A stretch of DNA of 64,000 nucleotides from Planctomycetota bacterium (lineage in GTDB: Bacteria > Planctomycetota > B15-G4): assembly GCA_021604805.1 (NCBI GenBank), contig BQJR01000003.1, positions 248,001-312,000 on the forward strand, given 5' to 3'. Both the position numbers and the translations under genes were made by a program. The notes under the pieces are model-generated. The model did not search any database. It had not been told where the DNA came from and saw only the letters and a program-made list of their open reading frames with translations. Shown here piece after piece: positions 1-8,512 of this stretch (position 1 is the stretch's first letter; every line of letters starts with the position of its first letter).

Positions 1-2325
1 GAGCTCGGGATCGTCGATGAGTTTCTGGAGCTGCGCGGCGAGGTCGGCGTCGTCGCCCGGCTTGAAGCGCAAGCCGTCGACGCCGTGCTCGATGCCTTCG
101 GCGATGCCGGCGATGTCGCTGCCGATCACCGGCGTGAGCGCGAGCTGCGCCTCGCGCACGGTGAGCCCGTAGGCCTCTTGCCACACGGACGGCACCACGA
201 GCACGTCGAGCTGCGCGTGGATGTCGGCCAGCGCGTCGTGATCGAAGCGACCGTGGAAGTGCACGCACTCGCCGGCGATCGCGCGTGCGTCGCTGACCAC
301 CGGCCCCACCATCGCGGCCACGGCCGGGTCGGACGGTTCGTGATCACCGTGCACGTGGATCTCCGCGGCGCCGGGCGCCAGCCGCGCCACGGCCTTGGCC
401 AACACCGACAGGCCTTTGTACCAGACGAGCGAACCCACGAAGCCGATGCGCAACGGCGCGCCGGGCGCGCGCGGCACGCGTGTCGGCGGACCGTCGCGCA
501 ACCAACGCGTGTCTTGTCCGTAGGCCGACAGGCGGATGTGGATCGCGGGAATGCCGAGCTCGATGAGCGACTTCTTGAGCGTGGTCGACGGCACGACGAC
601 CGCGTCGCAACGCTGCAACACGTCGCGCATCCAGCTCTCGCGGCGCACGAGCGAGGCGGTGTCTTCCTTGCTCTTCTGTTTGCCGGGCGGCGGCGCGGGG
701 ATCGTTTGTGGAACCGACTGTGCCCAACGCTCCACGACACCACCGAGCAAGCGATCGAGACGAGCAAAGAACGGCACGAGCTGCGGCTTGCCCTTCACGC
801 AAGGCGCACAACCCAGGCCGGGCGGCGGCAAGAAACAGTTGCGGCCGTCGTCGCGGATCAGTTGCACCTTGGTGCAGCGCGGCCAGAAGTCCGACACCGT
901 GGCCACGCTCGGCACGCCCGCGTCGCGGCTCACATCGATGATGCCGGTGCTCAGGTGGATCATGTGCTGGATGTGCACGACGTCGGGGCGCTCGGTGGCG
1001 AGCACGTCGGCGAAGGCGCGTTCGGCGTCGGCGAACTTGTAGGTCTCGTCGACCCCGCTGAAGTGCAGGTGGTTCACGTAGCGCCAGGTGCGGAAGCCGT
1101 CGAACTCGCCTTCGTGCAGCGAGCGATCGGCTTCCTCGGGCGTGCCCGGCGAGCGCAGGAAGACGACGATCTCGTGCCCTCGTTCGCGCAGCGCGCGCGC
1201 CAGCGTGAGTGAGAGCACTTCGACACCGGCCCAGGAATCGGGCGGCCACGCGTGCACGACCACCAGGATCTTGAGCCCGCGACGCGGCACCGGCACAGCC
1301 ACCGGCGGCGGCGGCGACGTGTCGGCCTTGGCATCTTCGCCGCCCTGCCAGAAGCCCATGAACTCGCTGTAGTGATACACGGGCGAGAGCGCGGTCCACT
1401 TGAGGCGTTGGGTGAGCGGCAGCGACTGCTGCTTGAGGAAGGCGCGGTCGGCGGCCCAGAAGCGCGCGGTCATGATGCGCGCGTCGCGCTTGCTCGCGAT
1501 GCAGCTGCGGTTCAGGAAGCGTTGGTTGAGCCAGCCGTCGATGCGCGTGCGGGCGCGCACGGTCTTGGCTTCGTACTCGTGACTGTGGAGCACCATGCTC
1601 TCGGGCTCGAACACGATCGTGTGACCGGCTTCGATCGCGGCGCGCGCGAACTTGATGTCCTCGCCGAACATGCCGTGCTGGAACGGGAACTGCTCCCAGA
1701 TCTCGCGGCGCGTGCAGGAGGACACGTCGTTGTAGTTGCACTGCACCCGCAACGCGTGCGGGTCGAGCGCGTCCCAGGCCTCGCGGGAGGCCATGCGGGT
1801 TTCCACGCGCTCGGTGCCGAAACACAGATCGCCTTCGCAACCCTTCTTCACCAGCGGGCCGGCGTCGGGGCGCGGCAGGATGCGCGAGAACACGCCGGCC
1901 ACGTTGGGGTTCTCGAAGTTGCGCACGAGCTTCTCGAGCCAGTCGTGGCCCACGGGTTCGGCGTCTTGCACCAGGAACACGATCAGCTCGCCGCGCGTCA
2001 TGCCGGCGCCGAGGTTGCGCGTGTCGCCGTGGTCGAAGGCCAGCGGCGGGATGCGGTGCAACTTCACGCCGGGGCGCGCGGCGACGTCGTCGAGCGAACC
2101 ATCTGTGGAACCCGAGTCGACGACCAAGATGTCGACCTCGCCGTCGTAGGCCTGCGCGAGCACCGCGTCGAGACAGGGACCCAACACGGGCCGACCGTTC
2201 TTGGCCGGGATCACGACGGACACGGAGGGCGCAGCGCGCCTCTCGGTCGCGACTGCGTCGCCTGCGCGAGCGGACTCGCTCGTGCCGCCGCCCGCCGCGT
2301 TCGTGCCGTCGCTCGCTGAGCTCAT
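1..2325 (-). CDS. Bifunctional glycosyltransferase: GT2 domain fused to GT4 domain (3' end beyond window)
   Basis: Starts with ATG at 2325, overlapping the upstream stop as ATGA, and stays open for 775 codons to the left edge, so the C-terminus is missing. Residues ~25-300 are a GT2 domain of the rhamnosyltransferase type: VSVVIPAKNG, then VVDSGSTDGS, HGDTRNLGA and FLVQDAEP. After a proline-rich linker (near residue 350) a GT4 domain begins at LKILVVVHAWPP and includes GFVGSLVWYKG, the VPSVWQEAYG acceptor loop and a nucleotide-sugar binding E-x7-E. A four-cysteine cluster C-x12-C-x8-C-x2-C lies in its N-terminal half. The fusion suggests two successive sugar transfers by one cytoplasmic protein in surface-glycan assembly. 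Donor and acceptor sugars cannot be read from sequence. Confidence 0.88.
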   Translation of the reverse strand, partial: MSSASDGTNAAGGGTSESARAGDAVATERRAAPSVSVVIPAKNGRPVLGPCLDAVLAQAYDGEVDILVVDSGSTDGSLDDVAARPGVKLHRIPPLAFDHGDTRNLGAGMTRGELIVFLVQDAEPVGHDWLEKLVRNFENPNVAGVFSRILPRPDAGPLVKKGCEGDLCFGTERVETRMASREAWDALDPHALRVQCNYNDVSSCTRREIWEQFPFQHGMFGEDIKFARAAIEAGHTIVFEPESMVLHSHEYEAKTVRARTRIDGWLNQRFLNRSCIASKRDARIMTARFWAADRAFLKQQSLPLTQRLKWTALSPVYHYSEFMGFWQGGEDAKADTSPPPPVAVPVPRRGLKILVVVHAWPPDSWAGVEVLSLTLARALRERGHEIVVFLRSPGTPEEADRSLHEGEFDGFRTWRYVNHLHFSGVDETYKFADAERAFADVLATERPDVVHIQHMIHLSTGIIDVSRDAGVPSVATVSDFWPRCTKVQLIRDDGRNCFLPPPGLGCAPCVKGKPQLVPFFARLDRLLGGVVERWAQSVPQTIPAPPPGKQKSKEDTASLVRRESWMRDVLQRCDAVVVPSTTLKKSLIELGIPAIHIRLSAYGQDTRWLRDGPPTRVPRAPGAPLRIGFVGSLVWYKGLSVLAKAVARLAPGAAEIHVHGDHEPSDPAVAAMVGPVVSDARAIAGECVHFHGRFDHDALADIHAQLDVLVVPSVWQEAYGLTVREAQLALTPVIGSDIAGIAEGIEHGVDGLRFKPGDDADLAAQLQKLIDDPEL

Positions 2326-3260
2326 GCCGCCAGCTCCTGCGGACCGGGCACGCGGCGCACGTGGGGCAGACCGCCGAGCGGACCGACGCTGCCGGCCTGT
2401 TGCGCGACGACCTGGGCCCAGCGCAAGGCCAGGTTCCCGTTCAGCGCCGCGCCGGCGCCCTGTTCGCGTTGCCAGCGCTTGTCGGCGCGCAGCTCGGCCA
2501 GGAAGCCCTTGAGCCGCGCGAGCAGGTGCGGACGCACGCGCAGGCCGAACTGCTCACGGAAGAAGCGGGCGTCTTGTTCGTAGCGGGCGCGCACACTCTG
2601 CGGGTCGTACACGTGACCGTGCTCGACGACGGCGCGCGGTTCGTGCGCCAGAGCCCAGCCGCCCCACAGCAAGTCGTAGGCCAGCAGCGCGTCTTCGCCG
2701 AAGTCGGTGTCGCGGAAACCGACCTCGCGGAAGAGCGCGCCACGCACGGCGCAGGCCACCGAGTCGAGCAGCAGTCGACCGCGCCAAGCCTGCGGACGCA
2801 GGGCTTCGAGTTCCTGCGCGGAGAACGGGCCGACCTGACGCGCGCGTGTCGCGGCGAAGGGTGAGCGCGCCACGCTGGCGGCCGTGAGCGCACCGGCTTC
2901 GGGCGGCGGCACCTGCCGCGCCGTGACCGCGCCGACACCCGGAACGAGCGCCGCCTTGGCCAGGGTGATCAACCAGTCGCTGCCTTGCGGGATGGCGTCT
3001 TGCACGAGAAACACGATCACGTCGACCTCAGGCAGGCGACGCGCGGCCGCGTTGCGCGTGCCGCCGTGACGGAAGTCCGCACGCTCGATGCGCAGCAGCG
3101 TGGCACCCGCTTCCTCGGCCAAGCGATCACTGCCGTCGTCGCTGCCCGAATCGACCACCACCAACGCGTCGGCACCTGGCCGCTGCGCCCGTAGGGCAGA
3201 CAGGCAGCGACGCAAGCGCTCGCCACCGTTCAGTGTGGGCAGGACCACGCCGATCCTCAG
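2322..3260 (-). CDS. GT2 family glycosyltransferase, rhamnosyltransferase-like, probable CTG start
   Basis: A 312-residue GT2 enzyme with VVLPTLNGG at the N-terminus, LVVVDSGSDDGS, HGGTRNAAA and FLVQDAIPQGSDW, close in style to the GT2 half of the next gene. A GTG at 3248 could start it. A CTG at 3260 fits better: it overlaps the upstream stop as CTGA, exactly like the other junctions here, and a perfect AGGAGG at 3267-3272 sits 6 bases ahead of it. The CTG start also restores the hydrophobic first strand (LRIGVVLPTLNGG). Expected role is transfer of a deoxyhexose to the growing cytoplasmic glycan. The function call is firm at family level only. Confidence 0.85.
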   Translation of the reverse strand: MRIGVVLPTLNGGERLRRCLSALRAQRPGADALVVVDSGSDDGSDRLAEEAGATLLRIERADFRHGGTRNAAARRLPEVDVIVFLVQDAIPQGSDWLITLAKAALVPGVGAVTARQVPPPEAGALTAASVARSPFAATRARQVGPFSAQELEALRPQAWRGRLLLDSVACAVRGALFREVGFRDTDFGEDALLAYDLLWGGWALAHEPRAVVEHGHVYDPQSVRARYEQDARFFREQFGLRVRPHLLARLKGFLAELRADKRWQREQGAGAALNGNLALRWAQVVAQQAGSVGPLGGLPHVRRVPGPQELAA

Positions 3261-3907
3261 GGCCGGCCTCCTCGCAGCGGCCGCGTCATGCGGCGGTAGG
3301 TGCGGTAAGCCAGCGTGCCCTTCACCTTGCGCACCTCGGCCTCGAGACCTTGGATGTGCGTGGTCTTCTCGTGCAGCGACTTCCAGAGATCCTCGACGGT
3401 CTGCTCCAAGCGACTTGCGCCATCCTGGATGTTGGCCTTCTCGTTCTTGAGCAAGTCCATCTCGCGCGACTGTTCATCGAGGAAGGCGATGGCTTGCTCG
3501 GCAGCGAGCAGACGCCCGCGCGCTTCGGCCAGCCAGTCGGGGTCGGCCTGCCAACCCATCGCGCGCACCATGCCGAGAGCGTCGCGCAGCTTGGGCATGG
3601 CGGGATGATCTTGCGGTAAATCTTCGAGGCAGTGCGCGATGTCCGACCAACTCTGCTCGGCCTGGCTCGGGATCACGCCACGCAGGGGCGGCAACTCGAA
3701 GGTGTCGCGACTGATCTTGCGCTGACGGAACAGCTTCGCGATCTCCGTGACCTTCGCGAGCCGGTCGAGCTGCTCTTCGAGACGATGGTTCTGCTCGATG
3801 AGGTAGTAGATCTGCGCCACGAGATGCGCCTCGTGTCGGCGCACTTCATCGGGGCTGCGCTCCGGGACAGGAGCGCCGGGCGGAGAGGGCTTCGACGAGG
3901 GACTCAT
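3257..3907 (-). CDS. Stand-alone coiled-coil protein in the glycosyltransferase operon
   Basis: 216 residues, no catalytic domain recognised. Two heptad-rich stretches are visible: about residues 25-60 (HLVAQIYYLIEQNHRLEEQL) and about 145-195, ending in EVRKVKGTLAYRTYRRMTRPLRGG. Tails of the form 'aromatic-Arg ... RPLR' after a coiled coil are common next to glycosyltransferase domains and are often basic and amphipathic. Here the coil stands alone. It overlaps both neighbours by four bases (CTGA and ATGA), so it is made stoichiometrically with the GT2 and GT4 genes. A scaffold or length-ruler role, by analogy with the WbdD coiled coil in ABC-exporter O-antigen systems, is inference. Confidence 0.75.
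   Translation of the reverse strand: MSPSSKPSPPGAPVPERSPDEVRRHEAHLVAQIYYLIEQNHRLEEQLDRLAKVTEIAKLFRQRKISRDTFELPPLRGVIPSQAEQSWSDIAHCLEDLPQDHPAMPKLRDALGMVRAMGWQADPDWLAEARGRLLAAEQAIAFLDEQSREMDLLKNEKANIQDGASRLEQTVEDLWKSLHEKTTHIQGLEAEVRKVKGTLAYRTYRRMTRPLRGGRP
3267..3272 (-). promoter_or_regulatory. Strong Shine-Dalgarno AGGAGG ahead of a CTG start
   Basis: AGGAGG on the minus strand, 6 bases before the CTG at 3260 and 18 bases before the GTG at 3248. The spacing argues for initiation at CTG. Confidence 0.55.
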
Positions 3908-5250
3908 GCTTTCCTTTCCGCCCCGTTCGGAGCGCCTTCCCACAACTCGATGAACTCTTCGGCGTTCTCGCCCAGGGTGCGCACGCGTTCGATGCCGCCT
4001 GCGAGCCGTTGCAGCAGTTCGGGGTCGCGGTCGAAGTCCTTGAGCACCTCGAGCAGCGCGCCGGGATCGCCGGCGCGGAAGGTGCGACCGTTCACGCCGT
4101 CGCGCACGAGCTCCGAGAGGCCACCGAGGTCGGACGCGATCACGGGACGTCCGGCGCTGAAGGCTTCGAGCACCACGAAGGGCGTGTTCTCGTACCAGAC
4201 GGAGGGCACCACGAGCACGTCGATGCTGGAGAGCGCCTCGGCCAAGCCGTCGTGACCGAAGGGCCCGCGGAAGGAGATGCGCGCGTCCATCTCGGCGAAG
4301 GAGCGCACGCGACGCGCGTACTTCGGGAAGTGCGTCATGTTGCCGCGCACCACCAGTCGCAGGCGATCGCTCTTGCAATCGCGGAAGGCCGAGACCAAGA
4401 CCTCGAGCCCCTTCTGCGCGTTCACGCTGCCGAAGAAGCCGAAGGTGATCGTGCCGGGGCCGTTCACCGGCATGGGCGCGATGCTGCCTTGCGGCAGGTT
4501 CACGCCGTAGGGCAGGTGACGGATGTTGGCGTCGGCGTAGCCACGGTCGCGGAAGAAACGCTCGATGAAGCGCGAGGGCGCGATGAGGCCGTCGGCCTTG
4601 TCGAGCACGGCGCGGATGAAGGCCGAGCGCCCGTGCAAGGCCGTGCGACGCAGGCCGAGCTGCGCGTGGTTCACGTCGATCATCTGCGTGTCGGGTGCGG
4701 CGGCCTCCACGAAGCGATCACGTTGCGCGAAGATGCGCAGGCCCGCGTAACCGTAGTTGTGCGGCGCGAGACACTCGATGCAGGCGTTGGTCTCGGGTCC
4801 GTCGCAGAGCGCGCCGTCGTGGCGCAGCAGCTGCACGGTCGGACACAGGAACCAGTAGTCCATCATCTGCACGTAGACCGGGATGCCGCGCAGCTTGCAC
4901 TCTTCGATGAGCGAGAGGCCCAGGCCCATGAGATGGAACACGTGCACGCGGTTGGGCTGGAACTCGTCGAGCCACTCGCCGAAGACCTTGCCGAGGAACA
5001 CGTTGTAGTAGTCGTTGAGCGCGTGGTTGGGCGCCATGCCGTCGAAGAAGGTGAGCCGCGACACGGGCACACCGTCGACCTGATCATCGATCTGACGGAA
5101 GGCCACCAAGCGCCGCGGATCGGGCTCGTGCGTGAACACGCGCACGTCGTGCGAACGCTCGCGCAGCTCCACGGCCAAGCGGTGCGCGTAGATCTCGGTG
5201 CCGGTGCTGAAGCGCGGCGGGTACTGATGCACCACGAAGGCGATCTTCAA
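3904..5250 (-). CDS. GT4 family glycosyltransferase
   Basis: 448 residues with a full two-lobed GT-B fold. N-terminal lobe: MKIAFVVHQYPP and a GTEIYAHRLA glycine loop. C-terminal lobe: FGFFGSVNAQKGLEVL, the VVPSVWYENTPFVVLEAF donor site with E-x7-E, and GGLSELV. A cysteine cluster C-x12-C-x7-C-x2-C follows MMDYWFLC. The start is TTG at 5250, overlapping the upstream stop as TTGA; no better start lies nearby. It acts at the cytoplasmic face on a lipid-linked glycan or nucleotide-sugar acceptor; the sugar is unknown. Confidence 0.9.
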   Translation of the reverse strand: MKIAFVVHQYPPRFSTGTEIYAHRLAVELRERSHDVRVFTHEPDPRRLVAFRQIDDQVDGVPVSRLTFFDGMAPNHALNDYYNVFLGKVFGEWLDEFQPNRVHVFHLMGLGLSLIEECKLRGIPVYVQMMDYWFLCPTVQLLRHDGALCDGPETNACIECLAPHNYGYAGLRIFAQRDRFVEAAAPDTQMIDVNHAQLGLRRTALHGRSAFIRAVLDKADGLIAPSRFIERFFRDRGYADANIRHLPYGVNLPQGSIAPMPVNGPGTITFGFFGSVNAQKGLEVLVSAFRDCKSDRLRLVVRGNMTHFPKYARRVRSFAEMDARISFRGPFGHDGLAEALSSIDVLVVPSVWYENTPFVVLEAFSAGRPVIASDLGGLSELVRDGVNGRTFRAGDPGALLEVLKDFDRDPELLQRLAGGIERVRTLGENAEEFIELWEGAPNGAERKA

Positions 5251-6551
5251 GCGCGAGTCTCCAGCAGCGAGTCGTAGAGCGCGAGCAACTCACCCGCGGT
5301 TTCGGCTTCATCACGCACGGTGAGTCTCGCAGCTTCGGAGAGACGACGGCGCAGCTCGGCGTCGTCGACGAGTTGGCGCAGGCACGCAGCCAGCGAGGCG
5401 CTGTCGCCAGCCTCGAAGAGTAATCCGGTGACGCCGTGCTGCACGGCCTCCGCCATCGCGCCGTGGTTCGCCGCGATCACGGGCACGCCCGCCAGGAAGG
5501 CCTCGCGGATCGTGAGCGCGAAAGCTTCGTACCAGATGGAAGGCACCACGAGCACGTCGAGTTCGGCGAGCAACGCGGGCACCTGATGGTTCTCGTAGCG
5601 ACCGTGGAGCTGCACGGCCGACGCGTCGCCGGCGCACATGGCTTCCAGGCGTTCGCCATAGCTGCGATCGTTGTGGAAGGGCAGCGCCTCGCCCCAGATG
5701 TGCAGCGCGATGCCGAGCGGGTCGCCCAGACGACGCCAGGCGTCGATCAACAAGTGCACGCCCTTGCTCGGTAACACCGAACCGAGGAAGCCCACGCGCA
5801 ACGGGCCTTCGTGCGAAGAGCGTGGCCCCATGCCGGCGAAGCGCGCCGTGGGCAGACCGTTGGGCAGCACGCGGATGCGACCGCGCGCCACACCGTAGGC
5901 CTCGTACATGCGCGCCATGAAGGCGCTCGGCGTGACCAGCGCCGAGACCTCGCTGAGCATGCGCTGGATCGTGGCGTGGTACTCCTCGAGCAGCGCGCGA
6001 TCGTGCGCGTCTTTCTCGTCGGCGGGTGCCTCGGGCGACGGGTTCACGCCCAGCAGGTGCGGCCACAACTCGCGCAAGCAGGGCACACACTTGGCCAGCC
6101 GGATCTCGGGGCACAACTCGAGCCCGGCCGTGATGCGCTGTCCGCGTGGGCAGCCCATCCAGAAGTCGTGCAGCGTCATCACCGTGGGGAGCCGAGCTTC
6201 GGCCAGCGCCGCGATGACCGTGGTCGACAGGCAGGTGAGGTGATGGATGTGCACGAGGTCGGGTTCGATCTCTTGCACGGCGCGCATCACGGCGGCGTCG
6301 ATGCCTTCGTGCGCGTAGAGCTTGCGCAGCTCGGTGGCGTCGGAGAAGTCGTTGCCCAGGCGCCACACAGGCACGGCGTTGACTTCATCCTGCGCGAGTT
6401 CCAGGTGCCCCACTTCGGGAGCCCCGGTGCGCGCCAACACGACCGCCTCGTGCCCCGCTTCACGCAGCGCGCGACACAGCCCCTCGATGTGCAGCTCCAC
6501 ACCGCCCACGCTCTCGGGCAAGTAGCTCGCACTGAGGAACAAGACGCGCAT
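5247..6551 (-). CDS. GT4 family glycosyltransferase
   Basis: 434 residues from ATG at 6551 (MRVLFLSASYLPESVGGVE), 7 bases after the oligopeptidase stop. GT-B signatures are LRVGFLGSVLPSKGVHLLIDAW and VPSIWYEAFALTIREAFLAGVPV with E-x7-E. The cysteine pattern is C-x12-C-x7-C-x2-C after TLHDFWMGC. An in-frame upstream ATG would run into the peptidase gene and is rejected because the protein family begins at the Rossmann strand MRVLF. It is probably cotranscribed with the following GT4 through a TTGA overlap. Confidence 0.9.
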   Translation of the reverse strand: MRVLFLSASYLPESVGGVELHIEGLCRALREAGHEAVVLARTGAPEVGHLELAQDEVNAVPVWRLGNDFSDATELRKLYAHEGIDAAVMRAVQEIEPDLVHIHHLTCLSTTVIAALAEARLPTVMTLHDFWMGCPRGQRITAGLELCPEIRLAKCVPCLRELWPHLLGVNPSPEAPADEKDAHDRALLEEYHATIQRMLSEVSALVTPSAFMARMYEAYGVARGRIRVLPNGLPTARFAGMGPRSSHEGPLRVGFLGSVLPSKGVHLLIDAWRRLGDPLGIALHIWGEALPFHNDRSYGERLEAMCAGDASAVQLHGRYENHQVPALLAELDVLVVPSIWYEAFALTIREAFLAGVPVIAANHGAMAEAVQHGVTGLLFEAGDSASLAACLRQLVDDAELRRRLSEAARLTVRDEAETAGELLALYDSLLETRA

Positions 6552-6558
6552 GATCGAC

Positions 6559-8502
6559 TCAGGCCGCGAGCCAGGCTTCGAAGGCTTCGAAGCTCGAAGG
6601 GCGTCCCAGGAAGTCAGCGACGAGTTCTTCGGCATCCTTGCTGCCGCCCGGACCGAGCACCGCGTCGCGGTAGCGGCGGGCGATGTCGGTGTTCATCAAG
6701 TCGCCCTCGAAGGCAGAGAAGATGTCCTTGGCGAGCACCAACGACCACATGTAGGTGTAGTAGAGCGCCGAGTAGCCTTCGAGGTGTCCGAAGGCGGCCT
6801 GGAAGCAGCTGCCTTCTTCGACCGGCATGGGCACGAACTGAGGTTTGAGTTCCGCCACCAACGCCGAGGTGTCGAGCGTGGCCGGGTCGCGCCGGAAGCA
6901 CTCGAGTGAGAGCGACGCGTAGTACATCTGCGCGCGCGTCACGATGCCCTTGCCGTAGTCTTCGGCGGCGTTCATGCGTGTGACGAGATCGGCCGGGATC
7001 GGCTCGCCGCTCTCGTGATGACGCGTGAAGCCGGCCAGCAAGGCCGGGTCGCGCCCCCACTCTTCGAAGAGCTGACTCGGCACCTCCACGAAGTCCCACT
7101 CGGTGGCGATGCCCGACACACCCAACCAGCGGTGATCGCCCGCCAACAAGTGGTGCATCAAGTGACCGACCTCGTGGAAGTAGGTGCTCAGCTGATCGGG
7201 GTCGAGCAGCGCGGGGTCGCTCTCGGTGGGCTGCGGCATGTTGCAGGCGAGCGCGGCGCGCGGCACGGTGTCGCCGGTGCCGCTGGCGCTGCGCAGACCG
7301 CTCACGAGATCGAACATCGCGGCGTGCTTGAACTTGTCGGGACGCGGGTGCATGTCGAGGAAGAAGCGCGCGAGCAACTTGCCGTCGTCGTGGATCTCGT
7401 AGGCTTCCACGTCGGCGTGCCAGGTGGCGATCTCAGTGGCCTTGCGGATCTGCACGCCGTAGAGCTTGGAGACCGTGTCGAGCACGCCGTCGCGCACGGC
7501 GTCGTAGGGCAGGTAGGGACGCACGTCGCGCACGTCGAAGTCGAACTTGGCGCGCTTGATCTTCTCGCGGAAGTACAGGCGGTCGAAGTCGCGCACGCGC
7601 TCGGCTTCGGGGCACTCGGCCTTCAAGGCCTGCCAGATTTCGTCGATCTCTTGCTCCATGCGCGCGCCCGTGAGCTCGCGCACCTTGGCGATGAACTCGG
7701 CCGCACGTTCGGGCGTCTTGATCATCTTGTCTTCGGTGATGTAGTGCGCCCAGCTGGTGTAGCCCAGCAAGCCGGCGAGCTCGTGGCGCGTGGCGATCAG
7801 CTCGTCGAGCACGGGCAGGTTGTCGGGCGTGGCGCGCTGGCTCATCACGAGGTGCAGCGCGCGGCGGTGTTCGCGGCGCGAGCAGAACTGCATGAAGGGC
7901 GTGGCGTCGGGCGGGTTGGTCGTGACGTGGATCTTGCCGTCGTCGCCGGGTGGGTGCGCGGCGATGTAGTCGTCGGGCAAGCCGTCGAGGTCGGCCACCG
8001 AGTCGAGCACGATCTCGCGCACGTCGGAGGCGATGTTGCGCGAGAAGGCCTGACCGAGTTCGACCAACTTCTCGCGCAGGGCGATCACGCGTTCGCGCGT
8101 GGCGTCGTCGCGATCCACCCCCGAACGACGGAAGTCACGCAGCTCGTGCTCGAGCAGCCGCCGCGCGACGGGATCGCTCAGCGTGCTCGGGTCGGCACCC
8201 TCCAGGCGCGCGAAGACCTCGCGGTCGAGCGAGAGTTCGGTGTGGAAGCGCGACAACTCCTGCTCGATCTCGGCGCAGGCGCCGCGCACCTTTTCATCCG
8301 GGTGCACCTGGAAGAAGAGGTGCACCAGGCCGCCGCTGCGATTGAGCGGGCGACCCACGGCGTCCCAAGCCGAGAGGAGGGTTTCGGAGCTGGCGTCGGC
8401 GGGCAGTGCCTTGAAGCTGGCGACGGCCTCGCGCGCGGCGGCGAGATCTTCCGAGGCGGCCTTGCGCAGGCCCTCGGCATCGGCGGTGAGCAGAGATTCC
8501 AT
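6559..8502 (-). CDS. M3 family oligopeptidase (thimet/PepF-like zinc metallopeptidase)
   Basis: 647 residues from ATG at 8502. The zinc site is TYFHEVGHLMHHLL (HExxH) with the downstream glutamate in SGIATEWDFVEVPSQLFEEW, the classic M3 arrangement. The long helical N-terminal half and FMQFCSRREHRRAL also fit. M3 enzymes cut short peptides in the cytoplasm and no signal peptide is present. It lies between two GT4 genes (10 bases after one, 7 before the next), an unexpected place for a housekeeping peptidase, and may simply be carried in the operon. An earlier in-frame start at 8577 would overlap the upstream gene and is less likely. Confidence 0.93.
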   Translation of the reverse strand: MESLLTADAEGLRKAASEDLAAAREAVASFKALPADASSETLLSAWDAVGRPLNRSGGLVHLFFQVHPDEKVRGACAEIEQELSRFHTELSLDREVFARLEGADPSTLSDPVARRLLEHELRDFRRSGVDRDDATRERVIALREKLVELGQAFSRNIASDVREIVLDSVADLDGLPDDYIAAHPPGDDGKIHVTTNPPDATPFMQFCSRREHRRALHLVMSQRATPDNLPVLDELIATRHELAGLLGYTSWAHYITEDKMIKTPERAAEFIAKVRELTGARMEQEIDEIWQALKAECPEAERVRDFDRLYFREKIKRAKFDFDVRDVRPYLPYDAVRDGVLDTVSKLYGVQIRKATEIATWHADVEAYEIHDDGKLLARFFLDMHPRPDKFKHAAMFDLVSGLRSASGTGDTVPRAALACNMPQPTESDPALLDPDQLSTYFHEVGHLMHHLLAGDHRWLGVSGIATEWDFVEVPSQLFEEWGRDPALLAGFTRHHESGEPIPADLVTRMNAAEDYGKGIVTRAQMYYASLSLECFRRDPATLDTSALVAELKPQFVPMPVEEGSCFQAAFGHLEGYSALYYTYMWSLVLAKDIFSAFEGDLMNTDIARRYRDAVLGPGGSKDAEELVADFLGRPSSFEAFEAWLAA

Positions 8503-8512
8503 CCGGTCGATT

